A stretch of DNA of 64,000 nucleotides, taken from contig NZ_WTYT01000002.1 of the NCBI RefSeq assembly GCF_009827595.1, positions 310,001 through 374,000 of the forward strand, in the 5' to 3' direction. Below, piece by piece: positions 43,897 to 51,544 of this stretch; position 1 is the first letter of the stretch, and every line of letters starts with the position of its first letter. The translations under genes and the position numbers were made by a program. Under the pieces are notes generated by a model that saw nothing but the letters and a program-made list of their open reading frames with translations, ran no database searches and had not been told where the DNA came from. This DNA comes from Altericroceibacterium endophyticum. GTDB lineage: Bacteria; Pseudomonadota; Alphaproteobacteria; Sphingomonadales; Sphingomonadaceae.

Positions 43897-44787
43897 ATGA
43901 TGACGCGCGAGGCGCTTTACGCCGGACTCGACATGTTCATGGAAGGGTTGCTCGCCCGCGATCCGTCGCGGGTCAAATGGGCGCCGAATGTCTTCAACAC
44001 CGAAAACAATGTCGCCTTGCAGATCGGTGACGGATTGTGGAACACGATCACCGCGCGCGGTGATTATGATCTGCGCTTTGCTGATCCGGTCACCGGGCAA
44101 GTGGCCCTGTTCACTACGGTGGAGGAAACAAACGCGTCCTCTGGCACGACATTCCGACTTGGCATGAACAGCGATGGCGCGATTGCCGAAGTCGAAACAG
44201 TGCTGGTGCGCGATGCGGATGAAGCGCTGAAATTCCCCAACCCGCAATTCCTGCCCAAGCCGGTGATGGAGGAAATCGTGCCCGAGCATGAGCGCGCCAC
44301 GCGGGAGCGTTTGCTGACGCTGGCCAATGGCTATTTCATGACGATTGAGCAGAATGACGGCGCAATTTTCACCCGCTTTCACCCTGATTGCAACCGGGTG
44401 GAAAATGGCGTCCAGACCACGAATAATCCCGATTTCTTCGTGCCCGTTGCCGCTCTGGGATGCGAGGAACAATTCCGCATGGGCAATTACCGATATGACG
44501 ACCGCCTGCGCGCCCGCCGTTTCCCTTTGATGGATGAGGAGCGCGGCATTGTCCTCGCTTATGGCTTTATCGACCATTGCGGCAAATTGGGAGACTATGA
44601 ACTGACCGATGGCACCAAGGTCAGCAGCCCGATCCGCCGCCCGCATACATTCTATCTGGCCGAAGCGTTCAAGATCCGCGCTGGCGCCATTGAACAGATC
44701 GAAGCCAATTTCATCACCGTACCCTATCACATGCCCTCCCCCTGGGATCAGAAGGACGGCGCCAAGCCGATGCTGCGTAACGCATGA
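43897..44787 (+). CDS. Uncharacterised protein with NTF2-like features (DUF8021-like)
   Basis: 296 residues from ATG 43897 with a strong GGGAGAGGAAA site. It has no signal peptide or TM. It seems to hold two alpha+beta halves: MTREALYAGLDMFMEGLLARDPSRVKWAPNVFNTENNVALQIGDGLWNTI, and later TRERLLTLANGYFMTIEQNDGAIFTRFHPDCNRVENGVQTTNN. Each begins with a helix plus a phenol-pocket-like segment reminiscent of SnoaL domains. HTFYLAEAFKIRAGAIEQIEANFITVPYHMPSPWD ends the protein. I recall similar unnamed proteins in lignin-related loci but cannot assign a reaction. The stop overlaps the start of the MFS importer (ATGA), so the two are coupled. Confidence 0.75.
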   Translation: MMTREALYAGLDMFMEGLLARDPSRVKWAPNVFNTENNVALQIGDGLWNTITARGDYDLRFADPVTGQVALFTTVEETNASSGTTFRLGMNSDGAIAEVETVLVRDADEALKFPNPQFLPKPVMEEIVPEHERATRERLLTLANGYFMTIEQNDGAIFTRFHPDCNRVENGVQTTNNPDFFVPVAALGCEEQFRMGNYRYDDRLRARRFPLMDEERGIVLAYGFIDHCGKLGDYELTDGTKVSSPIRRPHTFYLAEAFKIRAGAIEQIEANFITVPYHMPSPWDQKDGAKPMLRNA

Positions 44788-46058
44788 ATATGTCCCGTAC
44801 CGCCCCCGCCCCTGCCGCCGCGATGAGCGGCGTGCTGCGTTTCATCACGCTGGTCCTGATCGGCGGAGTCATGCTGATCGACGGCTTCGATCTCAACGCG
44901 ATGCCGCTCGCCTTGCCCTATCTGGCCCCCGAACTGGAACTGGCCCCGGAAAATTTCGGCATCGTCTTTTCCGCCGTGCTGCTTGGCCTCGGGGCAGGTG
45001 CCCTGCTGATCGCGCCGCTGGGGGATCGCTTCGGCCGGCGAACGCTCATTGTGGGTGCCTGCGCTGCGATCGCTCTGACGACCTTTGGCACCGCCTTTGC
45101 ACACACCGTTCCCCATTTCGCCTTGTGGCGGCTGGCCACCGGCGTCGCATTGGGCGCCTGCCTGCCGAATGTCAGCGCGCTCTCCGCAGAACTTGCCCCG
45201 CCCGACAAACGCGCCTTCATCATGTCGCTGGTCTCGGCCGGGATCGCGGTCGGTGCCATGGGGGCCGGCTTGATGGCCCCGGAGCTGGTCCGCTTTGGCG
45301 GATGGGAAATGCTTTTCTTCACCCCCGGCATATTCGCTTTGCTGCTGGCAATCGCGCTGTTCTTCACGCTGCCGAAAGGACGCCCGAATGCAGGTGCGGA
45401 TACAAGCCCGGCGGGGCAGGGCACCGACAAAACGGCGGACGGGAGTGCGCGCGCACCTTTATTACGATTGGTCACGCAGCCCTATATTCTGCCTTTCGCG
45501 CTGTTTGCGCTGATCTACGCCGTCAATGCAATCGCGCTGTATATGCTGACCAGCTGGATGCCGACCATCCTGCCCGATGCAGGCTTCAGCAAGGATCTGT
45601 CATCCCGCCTTGCCGGCTTGTTGCAGGGCGGCGGTCTGGTCGTGGGCATCGCCGTGTCGTGGCTGCTGGATAAGTGGAAGCCCGCGCTGGCCATCGGCGG
45701 AACCTATGTTCTGGTCGCGCTGGCTTTGCTGGCCATCGGCGTGGTGCCGGCAGAACCGATGATGTGGGGCATCCTGTTGATGATCGCGGGCGGCGGAATC
45801 ACCGGCATCCATATGGCCATCATGGCGCTGACCCCCTCGCTCTTCCCATCGCACATATTATCCTCCGCCATTGGCGCGGGCGTGGCGATTGCACGCGTGG
45901 GCGCCATTGCCGGGCCGATGGTCGGGGAATGGTTGATCAAGGGCGGCATCAGCACGGCCGGCTTCTTTGTCGCCATCGCCGTGCCGGTGGCCATTTGCGC
46001 GATATTGTCTCTCATCCTGCCGCGCGCACTCCGCAGCAGCGCGCAGGCAAAGGCCTGA
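44784..46058 (+). CDS. MFS transporter, aromatic acid:H+ symporter (AAHS) type
   Basis: 424 residues, 12 TM helices. TM1 holds the AAHS hallmark DGFDLNAMPLALPYL (DGxD), essential in PcaK-type 4-hydroxybenzoate/protocatechuate importers. The loop between TM2 and TM3 is GDRFGRRT, the MFS signature, and there is a GKRP-like motif around PDKRAFIMSLVSAGIAVG. It most likely imports an aromatic acid for this regulon. It is translationally coupled to the uncharacterised gene before it, and a hairpin follows the stop. Confidence 0.9.
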   Translation: MNMSRTAPAPAAAMSGVLRFITLVLIGGVMLIDGFDLNAMPLALPYLAPELELAPENFGIVFSAVLLGLGAGALLIAPLGDRFGRRTLIVGACAAIALTTFGTAFAHTVPHFALWRLATGVALGACLPNVSALSAELAPPDKRAFIMSLVSAGIAVGAMGAGLMAPELVRFGGWEMLFFTPGIFALLLAIALFFTLPKGRPNAGADTSPAGQGTDKTADGSARAPLLRLVTQPYILPFALFALIYAVNAIALYMLTSWMPTILPDAGFSKDLSSRLAGLLQGGGLVVGIAVSWLLDKWKPALAIGGTYVLVALALLAIGVVPAEPMMWGILLMIAGGGITGIHMAIMALTPSLFPSHILSSAIGAGVAIARVGAIAGPMVGEWLIKGGISTAGFFVAIAVPVAICAILSLILPRALRSSAQAKA

Positions 46059-46072
46059 AGACACCAAGTAAA

Positions 46073-46107
46073 GGCAGGCCGTCCACTCACCGGGCGGATG
46101 GCCTGCC
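46073..46107. terminator. Stem-loop between convergent genes
   Basis: GGCAGGCCGTCC (46073-46084) pairs with GGATGGCCTGCC (46096-46107), 12 bp with one G-T wobble. It lies between the MFS stop (46058, plus) and the NTF2 stop (46115, minus). It has no clear T-run. Confidence 0.65.
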
Positions 46108-46114
46108 CCGGATA

Positions 46115-46546
46115 TCAGGGTTTGAAATCAAGCCCGCCGACACGCTCGGCGAAACGCCAGCCTTCTGCGCTGCGCACCAATTTATCGGTAAATGTCCCCA
46201 CCAGCGGGCTCTTGGCATTCATCACCGGAAGCTCGCCGGGTTCGGCGGCTTCGCCCATGAACAGCACGATCACGCTGAAGGCCTTGGCATTATCCGCATC
46301 GACCACATCGACCACCGTATTGGCGATGACATGACGCTGCGCGCGGGCTGGCCGCGCGGTGAAGCTTTCCAGAATGGCTGCGCGGCCTTCAATAAATTCA
46401 TCGGGCTTGCTGGGCCGGGCGAAGCGCGCATCAGCCGTATAGAGATTGGCCACGGCCTCCCAATCCTGCGCATCGTTCAGATTGACATAGAGATTGATCA
46501 GCCGCTGACAGTCGGCCTCGATTGCACGGCGTTCATTATCGTTCAC
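46115..46546 (-). CDS. NTF2/SnoaL-fold protein (SnoaL_4 type) paired with a Rieske oxygenase
   Basis: 143 residues. ERRAIEADCQRLINLYVNLNDAQDWEAVANLYTADARFARPSKPDEFIEGRAAILESFTARPARAQRHVIANTVVDVVDADNAKAFSVIVLFMG is a standard SnoaL_4 domain, and the RHVIANT strand carries the usual buried His. Small-subunit-like proteins of this fold accompany some ring-hydroxylating oxygenases as beta subunits, and here the gene follows the Rieske oxygenase with an ATGA overlap (46543-46546). A structural beta-subunit role is therefore an alternative to an enzymatic one. Confidence 0.82.
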   Translation of the reverse strand: MNDNERRAIEADCQRLINLYVNLNDAQDWEAVANLYTADARFARPSKPDEFIEGRAAILESFTARPARAQRHVIANTVVDVVDADNAKAFSVIVLFMGEAAEPGELPVMNAKSPLVGTFTDKLVRSAEGWRFAERVGGLDFKP

Positions 46547-47601
46547 GCTCTCTCCTTTTCTGCCTGTTCGGCATCCATCATGGCCTGAAGCATCCGCCGG
46601 CCTTCCACGGCATTGCGGTCGCTCTTCACCATCAATTCCGCCGGCGGATCGCCATCATAGAGAGCGATGATTTTTTCAATCTCGACCGAGGCAAAAATAT
46701 CCTCATCGATCACCGGCGCCAGTGAGTGCCTCATTTGATCGACATCGACGCCATCTTCAACCGCCACCGCGAAATGATAGTAGCACGTGCCCGGCGTGGA
46801 TGGGGTGATCGCGTGATAAACGCGGTTATGCGAAATCTTTTCGCCTGGCACCTGCGGATGGCTGGCCGGATAGGAAACGTCTGTAACGCCCATATGCAGG
46901 CCCGGCAGATAGCTGGCCATGCCCATGCTCCGATCAATCCGATCAGTCGGATAGCGTCCCTGCTTTTGCATGAGCGGCGGACTCGGGGCATCGCGAATAT
47001 GCCGCATGCTGGAGACGAAGCCTTCACGTTTTTCCAGCTCTTCGGGAGTCGAGGCATTCTCCAGTGTCCCGATACTGGTACCATGCAGAAAGGCGAGATG
47101 GCTGAGATCGAACAGATTGTCGTTGAGCAGCTGATAACGACATTCCACTTCATGAAAGAACATCGTATGCGGAATCAGGCCGTGGCTCTTGAGAGCCAAT
47201 TCCTCCTGTGAAGGAAGCAGGTCGGGATCTGCCTTTTCAGGATCGCCCACCCATACCCAAAGCCACATTCCATGTTCCACGGCAGGATATTGCGGTATGC
47301 GACAGGCCTTGGGCGTGTGATCCTGCGACGGTATGTTCACGCATTGCCCGTCCGAACCAAACGAAAAACCGTGATAGCCGCAGGTAATGACATCATTTTC
47401 AAGATGACTCTTGCCCAACGGAAAATGCCGGTGTGGGCAGCGCCCGCCGAGCACGGTGACTTCGCCATCTTGTTTCCGGTAAATGACCAGCGGCGTGTTG
47501 ACGATGATACGCGAGATCAGCTCTTGGCGAACCTCTTCAGCAAAACAGGCCACGTACCACGCGTTGCGAGGTGCAAAACTACCCGTCTCGAATGGATACA
47601 T
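46543..47601 (-). CDS. Rieske non-haem iron oxygenase, vanillate O-demethylase (VanA)-like
   Basis: 352 residues from ATG 47601 (GGGAGAGA upstream). The Rieske cluster ligands are Cys55/His57 in RCPHRHF and Cys74/His77 in CGYHG. The mononuclear iron ligands are His168 and His173 in NDNLFDLSHLAFLHG, the VanA/toluenesulfonate/LigX-type arrangement. Such enzymes O-demethylate methoxybenzoates or hydroxylate aromatics, needing a separate ferredoxin/reductase. No reductase gene lies in the window. It is divergent from a TetR regulator with a palindrome between them and is followed by an NTF2-fold gene. Confidence 0.88.
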   Translation of the reverse strand: MYPFETGSFAPRNAWYVACFAEEVRQELISRIIVNTPLVIYRKQDGEVTVLGGRCPHRHFPLGKSHLENDVITCGYHGFSFGSDGQCVNIPSQDHTPKACRIPQYPAVEHGMWLWVWVGDPEKADPDLLPSQEELALKSHGLIPHTMFFHEVECRYQLLNDNLFDLSHLAFLHGTSIGTLENASTPEELEKREGFVSSMRHIRDAPSPPLMQKQGRYPTDRIDRSMGMASYLPGLHMGVTDVSYPASHPQVPGEKISHNRVYHAITPSTPGTCYYHFAVAVEDGVDVDQMRHSLAPVIDEDIFASVEIEKIIALYDGDPPAELMVKSDRNAVEGRRMLQAMMDAEQAEKERA

Positions 47602-47650
47602 AATTATCTCTCCCAAAGATGAAGCGGAAGGATCTCAATCCCTTCAGTAT

Positions 47651-47665
47651 GTTTACACTGTAAAC
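47651..47665. promoter_or_regulatory. Probable TetR operator
   Basis: GTTTAC-ACT-GTAAAC, a near-perfect 15 bp palindrome in the 99 bp between the divergent Rieske oxygenase and TetR genes. It is followed by a T-rich stretch. It differs from the TAACNNTCGTTA family, so a different regulator (the TetR protein itself) is likely. Confidence 0.65.
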
Positions 47666-47700
47666 TTGTTTTTTGTCCAGCTTCCCGCGATGGAGAGTTT

Positions 47701-48246
47701 ATGAGCCGTCCCGCAAAACTCGATTCAGAGCGGATTGTGACCGCAGCAATCGCTCTCCTGAACGAAGGGGGACTGGAGCAATTGAGCCTGCGGAAGCTCG
47801 CGGCCAAATTGGATGTCAGTGCTCCGTCGCTGGCACGCCATGTCGGCAACAAGGCCCGTCTTTTGGCACTGATGTCGATGCAATTGTTCAGCGAAGCGGT
47901 CGCCGCTGTGCCACAAGATCTTCAAGGCGCTGATTGGTTTCGTGCGCTGGCCTGGTCCATCTGGGACACGCAGCAACATACGCGCGACCTTGCTGCTCTA
48001 ATCGCCATCGCCCCGACTGTGGCCGAGCGTGAAAGTTCGGTCGCGCGACAGCTTGAAGATGCACTCGCCCGCGCCGGACTTGAAGGTGAACAAGGCGATA
48101 TCGCCCTTGCCGCTTTACAGGCGCTGGTGACCGGCTGGACCGTTTTCACCCAATCTGGAAAAGCAGCTCTGCTGACACGAGGGTGTGAACCGCGCGAACG
48201 CTTCGCGCAGACCGTCAACGTTCTGATCCGCGGGCTGAATTTGTAA
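47701..48246 (+). CDS. TetR-family regulator
   Basis: 181 residues. The N-terminal helix-turn-helix is LDSERIVTAAIALLNEGGLEQLSLRKLAAKLDVSAPSLARHVGNKARLLALM (about 7-58). The C-terminal half resembles the TetR_C domain of tetracycline-repressor-type members (DLAALIAIAPTVAERESSVARQLEDALARAGLEG). It is divergent from the Rieske oxygenase and probably represses it and itself through the GTTTAC-ACT-GTAAAC palindrome. The ligand is unknown, presumably the oxygenase substrate. Its stop is 14 bp from the convergent MarR gene stop. Confidence 0.88.
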   Translation: MSRPAKLDSERIVTAAIALLNEGGLEQLSLRKLAAKLDVSAPSLARHVGNKARLLALMSMQLFSEAVAAVPQDLQGADWFRALAWSIWDTQQHTRDLAALIAIAPTVAERESSVARQLEDALARAGLEGEQGDIALAALQALVTGWTVFTQSGKAALLTRGCEPRERFAQTVNVLIRGLNL

Positions 48247-48260
48247 GTACCGGACCCGCG

Positions 48261-48812
48261 TCAGTCGCCTTCGCCCTCGGGCTTGGTCTTTTCCAGAAAC
48301 AGCGACTGCCCATCCTCGTCCCGCTGTTCGAGCGTGTCGATCAGCTGGTGGGTGATTCTCTCCAGCGTGCGCACATCCGCATCGGACAAGTCACTGAGGA
48401 GATATTGCGCCACTTTTTCACTCTGCGGCAGCATAAGGTCGAACAAGCGCTGCCCATCACTCGTCAGGCGCAAGGTCTTGCGCCGCCGATTGGCGGGATC
48501 TGGCGTGACGGAAATTCGGTCGCGGCGTTTGAGAGCGGTCACGGCGCGGCTTACGCTCATGACATTGACGCCCGTATGATCGGCCAATTCGTGACTGGCG
48601 CATTCGCCCAGCCGACCGATTGCCATCAACATGCGGAATTCATTCAGGCTGATGTCGTAACGATGAGCCAGATGGGTGGAAAAAGGCGCCAGCAACCGGT
48701 TGGTCAATTTGAGCAACTGGTGCAGCGTATCCACGCGGTTTTCTGATGTTGTGCTGTCCACAGGATAATCCGCTACGCCGACTGCATCCGTTTGATCAAT
48801 ATTCCTCTCCAC
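48261..48812 (-). CDS. MarR-family regulator, candidate master repressor of the TAACNNTCGTTA regulon
   Basis: About 183 residues using GTG 48812 (GGGGATAGAG upstream). An ATG at 48872 is possible but overlaps operator site C and has no ribosome binding site. The winged helix is visible as YDISLNEFRMLMAIGRLGECASHELADHTGVNVMSVSRAVTALKRRDRISVTPDPANRRRKTLRLTSDGQRLFDLM, with the DxRxR-type wing. MarR proteins usually bind 12-20 bp palindromes and release them on binding phenolic ligands. It is divergent from the lignostilbene dioxygenase gene with site C between them, so autoregulation is likely. The open frame runs on to 49421 antisense to the dioxygenase; that part is not coding. Confidence 0.85.
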   Translation of the reverse strand: MERNIDQTDAVGVADYPVDSTTSENRVDTLHQLLKLTNRLLAPFSTHLAHRYDISLNEFRMLMAIGRLGECASHELADHTGVNVMSVSRAVTALKRRDRISVTPDPANRRRKTLRLTSDGQRLFDLMLPQSEKVAQYLLSDLSDADVRTLERITHQLIDTLEQRDEDGQSLFLEKTKPEGEGD

Positions 48813-48871
48813 CTCTATCCCCAGTTTGAAACGAAAAACTTCGCCAATGCTTATAATCTTGGCGAGGACCA

Positions 48872-48883
48872 TAACATTCGTTA
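48872..48883. promoter_or_regulatory. Shared operator TAACNNTCGTTA, site C
   Basis: TAAC-ATTC-GTTA, 38 bp before the dioxygenase start (48921, plus) and 60 bp before the MarR start (48812, minus). Confidence 0.7.
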
Positions 48884-48920
48884 CAGTTGTTGGCGAGTAA
48901 ACAAATTGGGAGAGAAAGCC

Positions 48921-50396
48921 ATGGGAGCATTCCCGCAATCCATTCATTTTATTGGCACAAACACCCCGCGGCGGGTGGAAATGTCGGTTCGCAACCTTGA
49001 AGTAGAAGGTGAAATTCCCGCGGAAATCGAAGGCGCCTTTTTCCGCGCAGTGCCGGACAATGCCCATGTGCCGATGTTCGGCGACGATATCGCGCTGAAT
49101 GCCGACGGCATGGTGGCACGCTTCAACTTCCGCGCAGGCGCGGTCGATTACGACATCAAATATGTCGAAACCGAACGCTACCTCGCCGAAAAGGAAGCGC
49201 GCCGCGCCTTGTTCGGCAAATATCGCAATCCTTTCACCGATGATCCGAGTGTCGAAGGCAAGGACCGCACGCTCGCCAATACCACCCCCGTGTGGCACGG
49301 CGGACGCCTGTTCATGACCAAGGAAGACGGTCGCGGCTATGAAATCAATCCGCACACGCTCGAAACAGCGGGCAAGTGGGATTATTACGGCGCGCTGAAA
49401 TCCGAAACCTTCACTGCTCATCCGCGCATTGACGATGAAACCGGCGAAATGTTCTTCTTCGGCTATGAAGCTGGCGGATTGTGCTCGCTCGACGTGGCCT
49501 ATGGCATCGCCGATAAGGATGGCAATCTGACCTCTGAACAGTGGTTTGATCAGCCTTATTGCTCAACCATTCACGATTTCTGCATCACCGAAAAATACGC
49601 CATCTTCCCGATTTTCCCGACCACGGCCGATCTGGAACGGATCAAGGATGGCGGCGCGCATTGGGCGCATGAGCAGGACCGTGAAAGCTGGGTCGGCATC
49701 ATGCCGCGCTATGGCAAGGTTGATGAAATGCGCTGGTTCAAGGGGCCGAAAGGCGTCTCGGCCTTCCATTTCGTCAATGCCTATGATGATGGCGATCTGG
49801 TCCATATGGATGTTTGCCTGAGCGATACGAACGCCTTTTCCTTCATGCGGGAAGCCGGCGGTATCGAGCGTGAGCAGCAGGACATACGCGGGGCGCTGAC
49901 CCGCTGGACTTTCGACATGTCGAAACCCGGCGACAGTTTCGAAAGCCGCGACATGGGCCCTCCGGGTGATTTGCCCCGCCTGCCCGACCACGCACAGGGC
50001 CGCAATTATCGCCGCGCATGGTATCTCAGCATGAACCCCGAAGGCGGGCCGCCCATGCCCGGCGGGCCGGTGGGTGCCAATTTCAATGCCATCGTGCGGA
50101 TAGAACCGGGCAATGGCCGCATCACCATGATGGGCGTGCCCCCGGGTGCCGGTGTTTCTGAACCTGTCTATGTACCCTCCAGCGATCCCGAACAGGGTGG
50201 CTGGCTGATGTCGGTGGTTGATCAGCCGAATGGCCCGGACCCGGCCAACTATCTGTCCGAACTCTGGATCATCCCCGCTGATGACGTTGAGAAAGGGCCG
50301 GTCGCCAAGGTGAAGCTCAACATGCCCCTGCGCAGCCAGGTTCATGGGACGTGGGTCAACCGCGCTAAGCTTGAAGACAGCAAACTCAAAGGCTGA
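48921..50396 (+). CDS. Carotenoid oxygenase family: lignostilbene alpha,beta-dioxygenase (or isoeugenol monooxygenase)
   Basis: 491 residues from ATG 48921 (GGGAGAGAAA upstream). It is a seven-bladed propeller enzyme with four iron histidines: His167 (TAHPRI), His218 (TIHDF), His283 (AFHFV) and His475 (QVHGTW). Tyr101 (GKYRNP) and Lys134 (MTKEDG) correspond to the phenol-binding Tyr and Lys of characterised lignostilbene dioxygenases, at essentially the same numbering. The enzyme should split the C=C bond of a 4-hydroxystilbene with O2 into two benzaldehydes such as vanillin. Cleavage of isoeugenol to vanillin is the main alternative. It is transcribed from operator site C opposite the MarR gene. 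Confidence 0.9.
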   Translation: MGAFPQSIHFIGTNTPRRVEMSVRNLEVEGEIPAEIEGAFFRAVPDNAHVPMFGDDIALNADGMVARFNFRAGAVDYDIKYVETERYLAEKEARRALFGKYRNPFTDDPSVEGKDRTLANTTPVWHGGRLFMTKEDGRGYEINPHTLETAGKWDYYGALKSETFTAHPRIDDETGEMFFFGYEAGGLCSLDVAYGIADKDGNLTSEQWFDQPYCSTIHDFCITEKYAIFPIFPTTADLERIKDGGAHWAHEQDRESWVGIMPRYGKVDEMRWFKGPKGVSAFHFVNAYDDGDLVHMDVCLSDTNAFSFMREAGGIEREQQDIRGALTRWTFDMSKPGDSFESRDMGPPGDLPRLPDHAQGRNYRRAWYLSMNPEGGPPMPGGPVGANFNAIVRIEPGNGRITMMGVPPGAGVSEPVYVPSSDPEQGGWLMSVVDQPNGPDPANYLSELWIIPADDVEKGPVAKVKLNMPLRSQVHGTWVNRAKLEDSKLKG

Positions 50397-50410
50397 TTTC
50401 ATCGCTTTGG

Positions 50411-50458
50411 AAGGCCGGTCGCACTGCATTCACCCTGCACTGACCGGCCTTTTTTTTG
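50411..50458 (+). terminator. Intrinsic terminator of the dioxygenase gene
   Basis: AAGGCCGGTC (50411-50420) pairs with GACCGGCCTT (50442-50451), followed by a run of eight T. It starts 15 bp after the stop codon. Confidence 0.93.
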
Positions 50459-50525
50459 ATTTTCAAGACACACGAAAGTGACGGCCGCAGATCACAAGAT
50501 GGCCGCATGATGGAGGGGATATTCG

Positions 50526-50951
50526 ATGGGAAAGGCGATTTACCACAGCAGCAGGATCATTTTCGGCCTGTGGTGGCTGTATTCCGGGCTGATGCATTTC
50601 CTAGTGCCCGGCTGGCAGCCCATGGGGCAGGAACCGGCAGCGATCGCCTTCACGCAGGCGCTGATCGACAGCGGATTATTCGAATGGATCAAGATCATTG
50701 AAGTGATCCTGGGCGTGACCATGCTCATGAACCGCTGGATGCCGCTGACGCTGATCGCGCTGACGCCGATCAACATCGTCATCATCTACTGGAATTTCGT
50801 GCTCGATTATGGGGTCATTGAATGGGTCTTCGGCGGATTGTCGGTGCTGTTCAACATCGTGCTGATGTGGGCCTGGCGCGCCTATTACTGGCCGCTGCTC
50901 GTATTCCGGGGTGACGCAGATTATTCGCTCAACCCCAAAGTCCCCCGCTAA
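50526..50951 (+). CDS. Small DoxX-like membrane protein
   Basis: 141 residues, mostly hydrophobic with four predicted TM helices: IIFGLWWLYSGLMHFLV, IKIIEVILGVTMLM, MPLTLIALTPINIVIIYWNFV, and VFGGLSVLFNIVLMWAWRAYYWPLLVF. This is the DoxX/DUF417-like four-helix plan; the precise family is uncertain. The gene starts 68 bp after the dioxygenase terminator with GATGGAGGGGATATTCG before the ATG, and a GC-rich terminator follows. A role in membrane redox chemistry is known for some DoxX relatives but is not indicated here. Confidence 0.75.
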   Translation: MGKAIYHSSRIIFGLWWLYSGLMHFLVPGWQPMGQEPAAIAFTQALIDSGLFEWIKIIEVILGVTMLMNRWMPLTLIALTPINIVIIYWNFVLDYGVIEWVFGGLSVLFNIVLMWAWRAYYWPLLVFRGDADYSLNPKVPR

Positions 50952-50956
50952 AGAGA

Positions 50957-50991
50957 AAGGGGGCGGAAAGCCGCTCTGGCCCCGCCCCCTT
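50957..50991. terminator. Bidirectional terminator
   Basis: AAGGGGGCGG (50957-50966) pairs with CCGCCCCCTT (50982-50991), followed by TGTTTG. It lies between the convergent DoxX-like (stop 50951) and DUF3237 (stop 51015) genes. Confidence 0.8.
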
Positions 50992-51014
50992 GTTTGCATG
51001 GCTTCCGAAGGAAG

Positions 51015-51533
51015 TCAGATCAGCGCGTAATAGCGCAGTACATTGCCATCCGACCGACGCTCGCCGACACCGACGAAAACGTGCTTGGTCAGCCAGTCAT
51101 GCTTGCCCACCGGGCATTCAAAGCTCGGCTGGCCGCGCAGGTAATATTCCTGGTTTTCCACCGGCTCGCCATCATTGAAGGCCCAGTCGCGCAGCTTCTC
51201 CATCGTGTCGGGTTTGCGGCCCCACAGGAAACCCTTATTGTTGAGCAGGATCAACGTGCCGTCATCCTCCTGCAGCAGATAGCGCGCATCGAAGCAGGCG
51301 GTGTCATCCGGGCGGAAATAGGCATAATCGCCGCCCGAATGCGGCACGGCCTTGCCCTTCAGATGCGGGCCTTCAAACGTCCCTTCGGACACGATGACCG
51401 CGCTGCGATTGCCGCCATTGGGCGTGTTGGGGATGGTGTAGACATCCGGGAATTTCAGCCGCACTTCCATGACGAATTCCAGACGCGGATTGTCAAAGGT
51501 GGAAAAGGGCGGTTCAAAGGGGCCATTGGCCAT
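51015..51533 (-). CDS. DUF3237 domain protein
   Basis: 172 residues with the DUF3237 (UPF0311) pattern: PRLEFVMEVRLKFPDVYTIPNTPNGGNRSAVIVSEGTFEGPHLKGKAVPHSGGDYAYFRPDDTACFDARYLLQEDDGTLILLNNKGFLWG, and the terminal YYLRGQPSFECPVGKHDWLTKHVFVGVGERRSDGNVLRYYAL. This is a beta-barrel family of unknown biochemical role, often next to aromatic and steroid catabolic genes. It is the last gene of the operator D operon, 11 bp after the SDR. A binding or lyase role on a ring-fission or dimer intermediate is speculation. Confidence 0.88.
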   Translation of the reverse strand: MANGPFEPPFSTFDNPRLEFVMEVRLKFPDVYTIPNTPNGGNRSAVIVSEGTFEGPHLKGKAVPHSGGDYAYFRPDDTACFDARYLLQEDDGTLILLNNKGFLWGRKPDTMEKLRDWAFNDGEPVENQEYYLRGQPSFECPVGKHDWLTKHVFVGVGERRSDGNVLRYYALI

Positions 51534-51544
51534 GGGTAAACTCC

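Noticed and set aside
48813-49421. Upstream half of a 386-codon frame ending in the MarR gene
   Set aside because: This part is antisense to the lignostilbene dioxygenase and crosses its promoter and operator. Only the C-terminal 183 codons resemble MarR.
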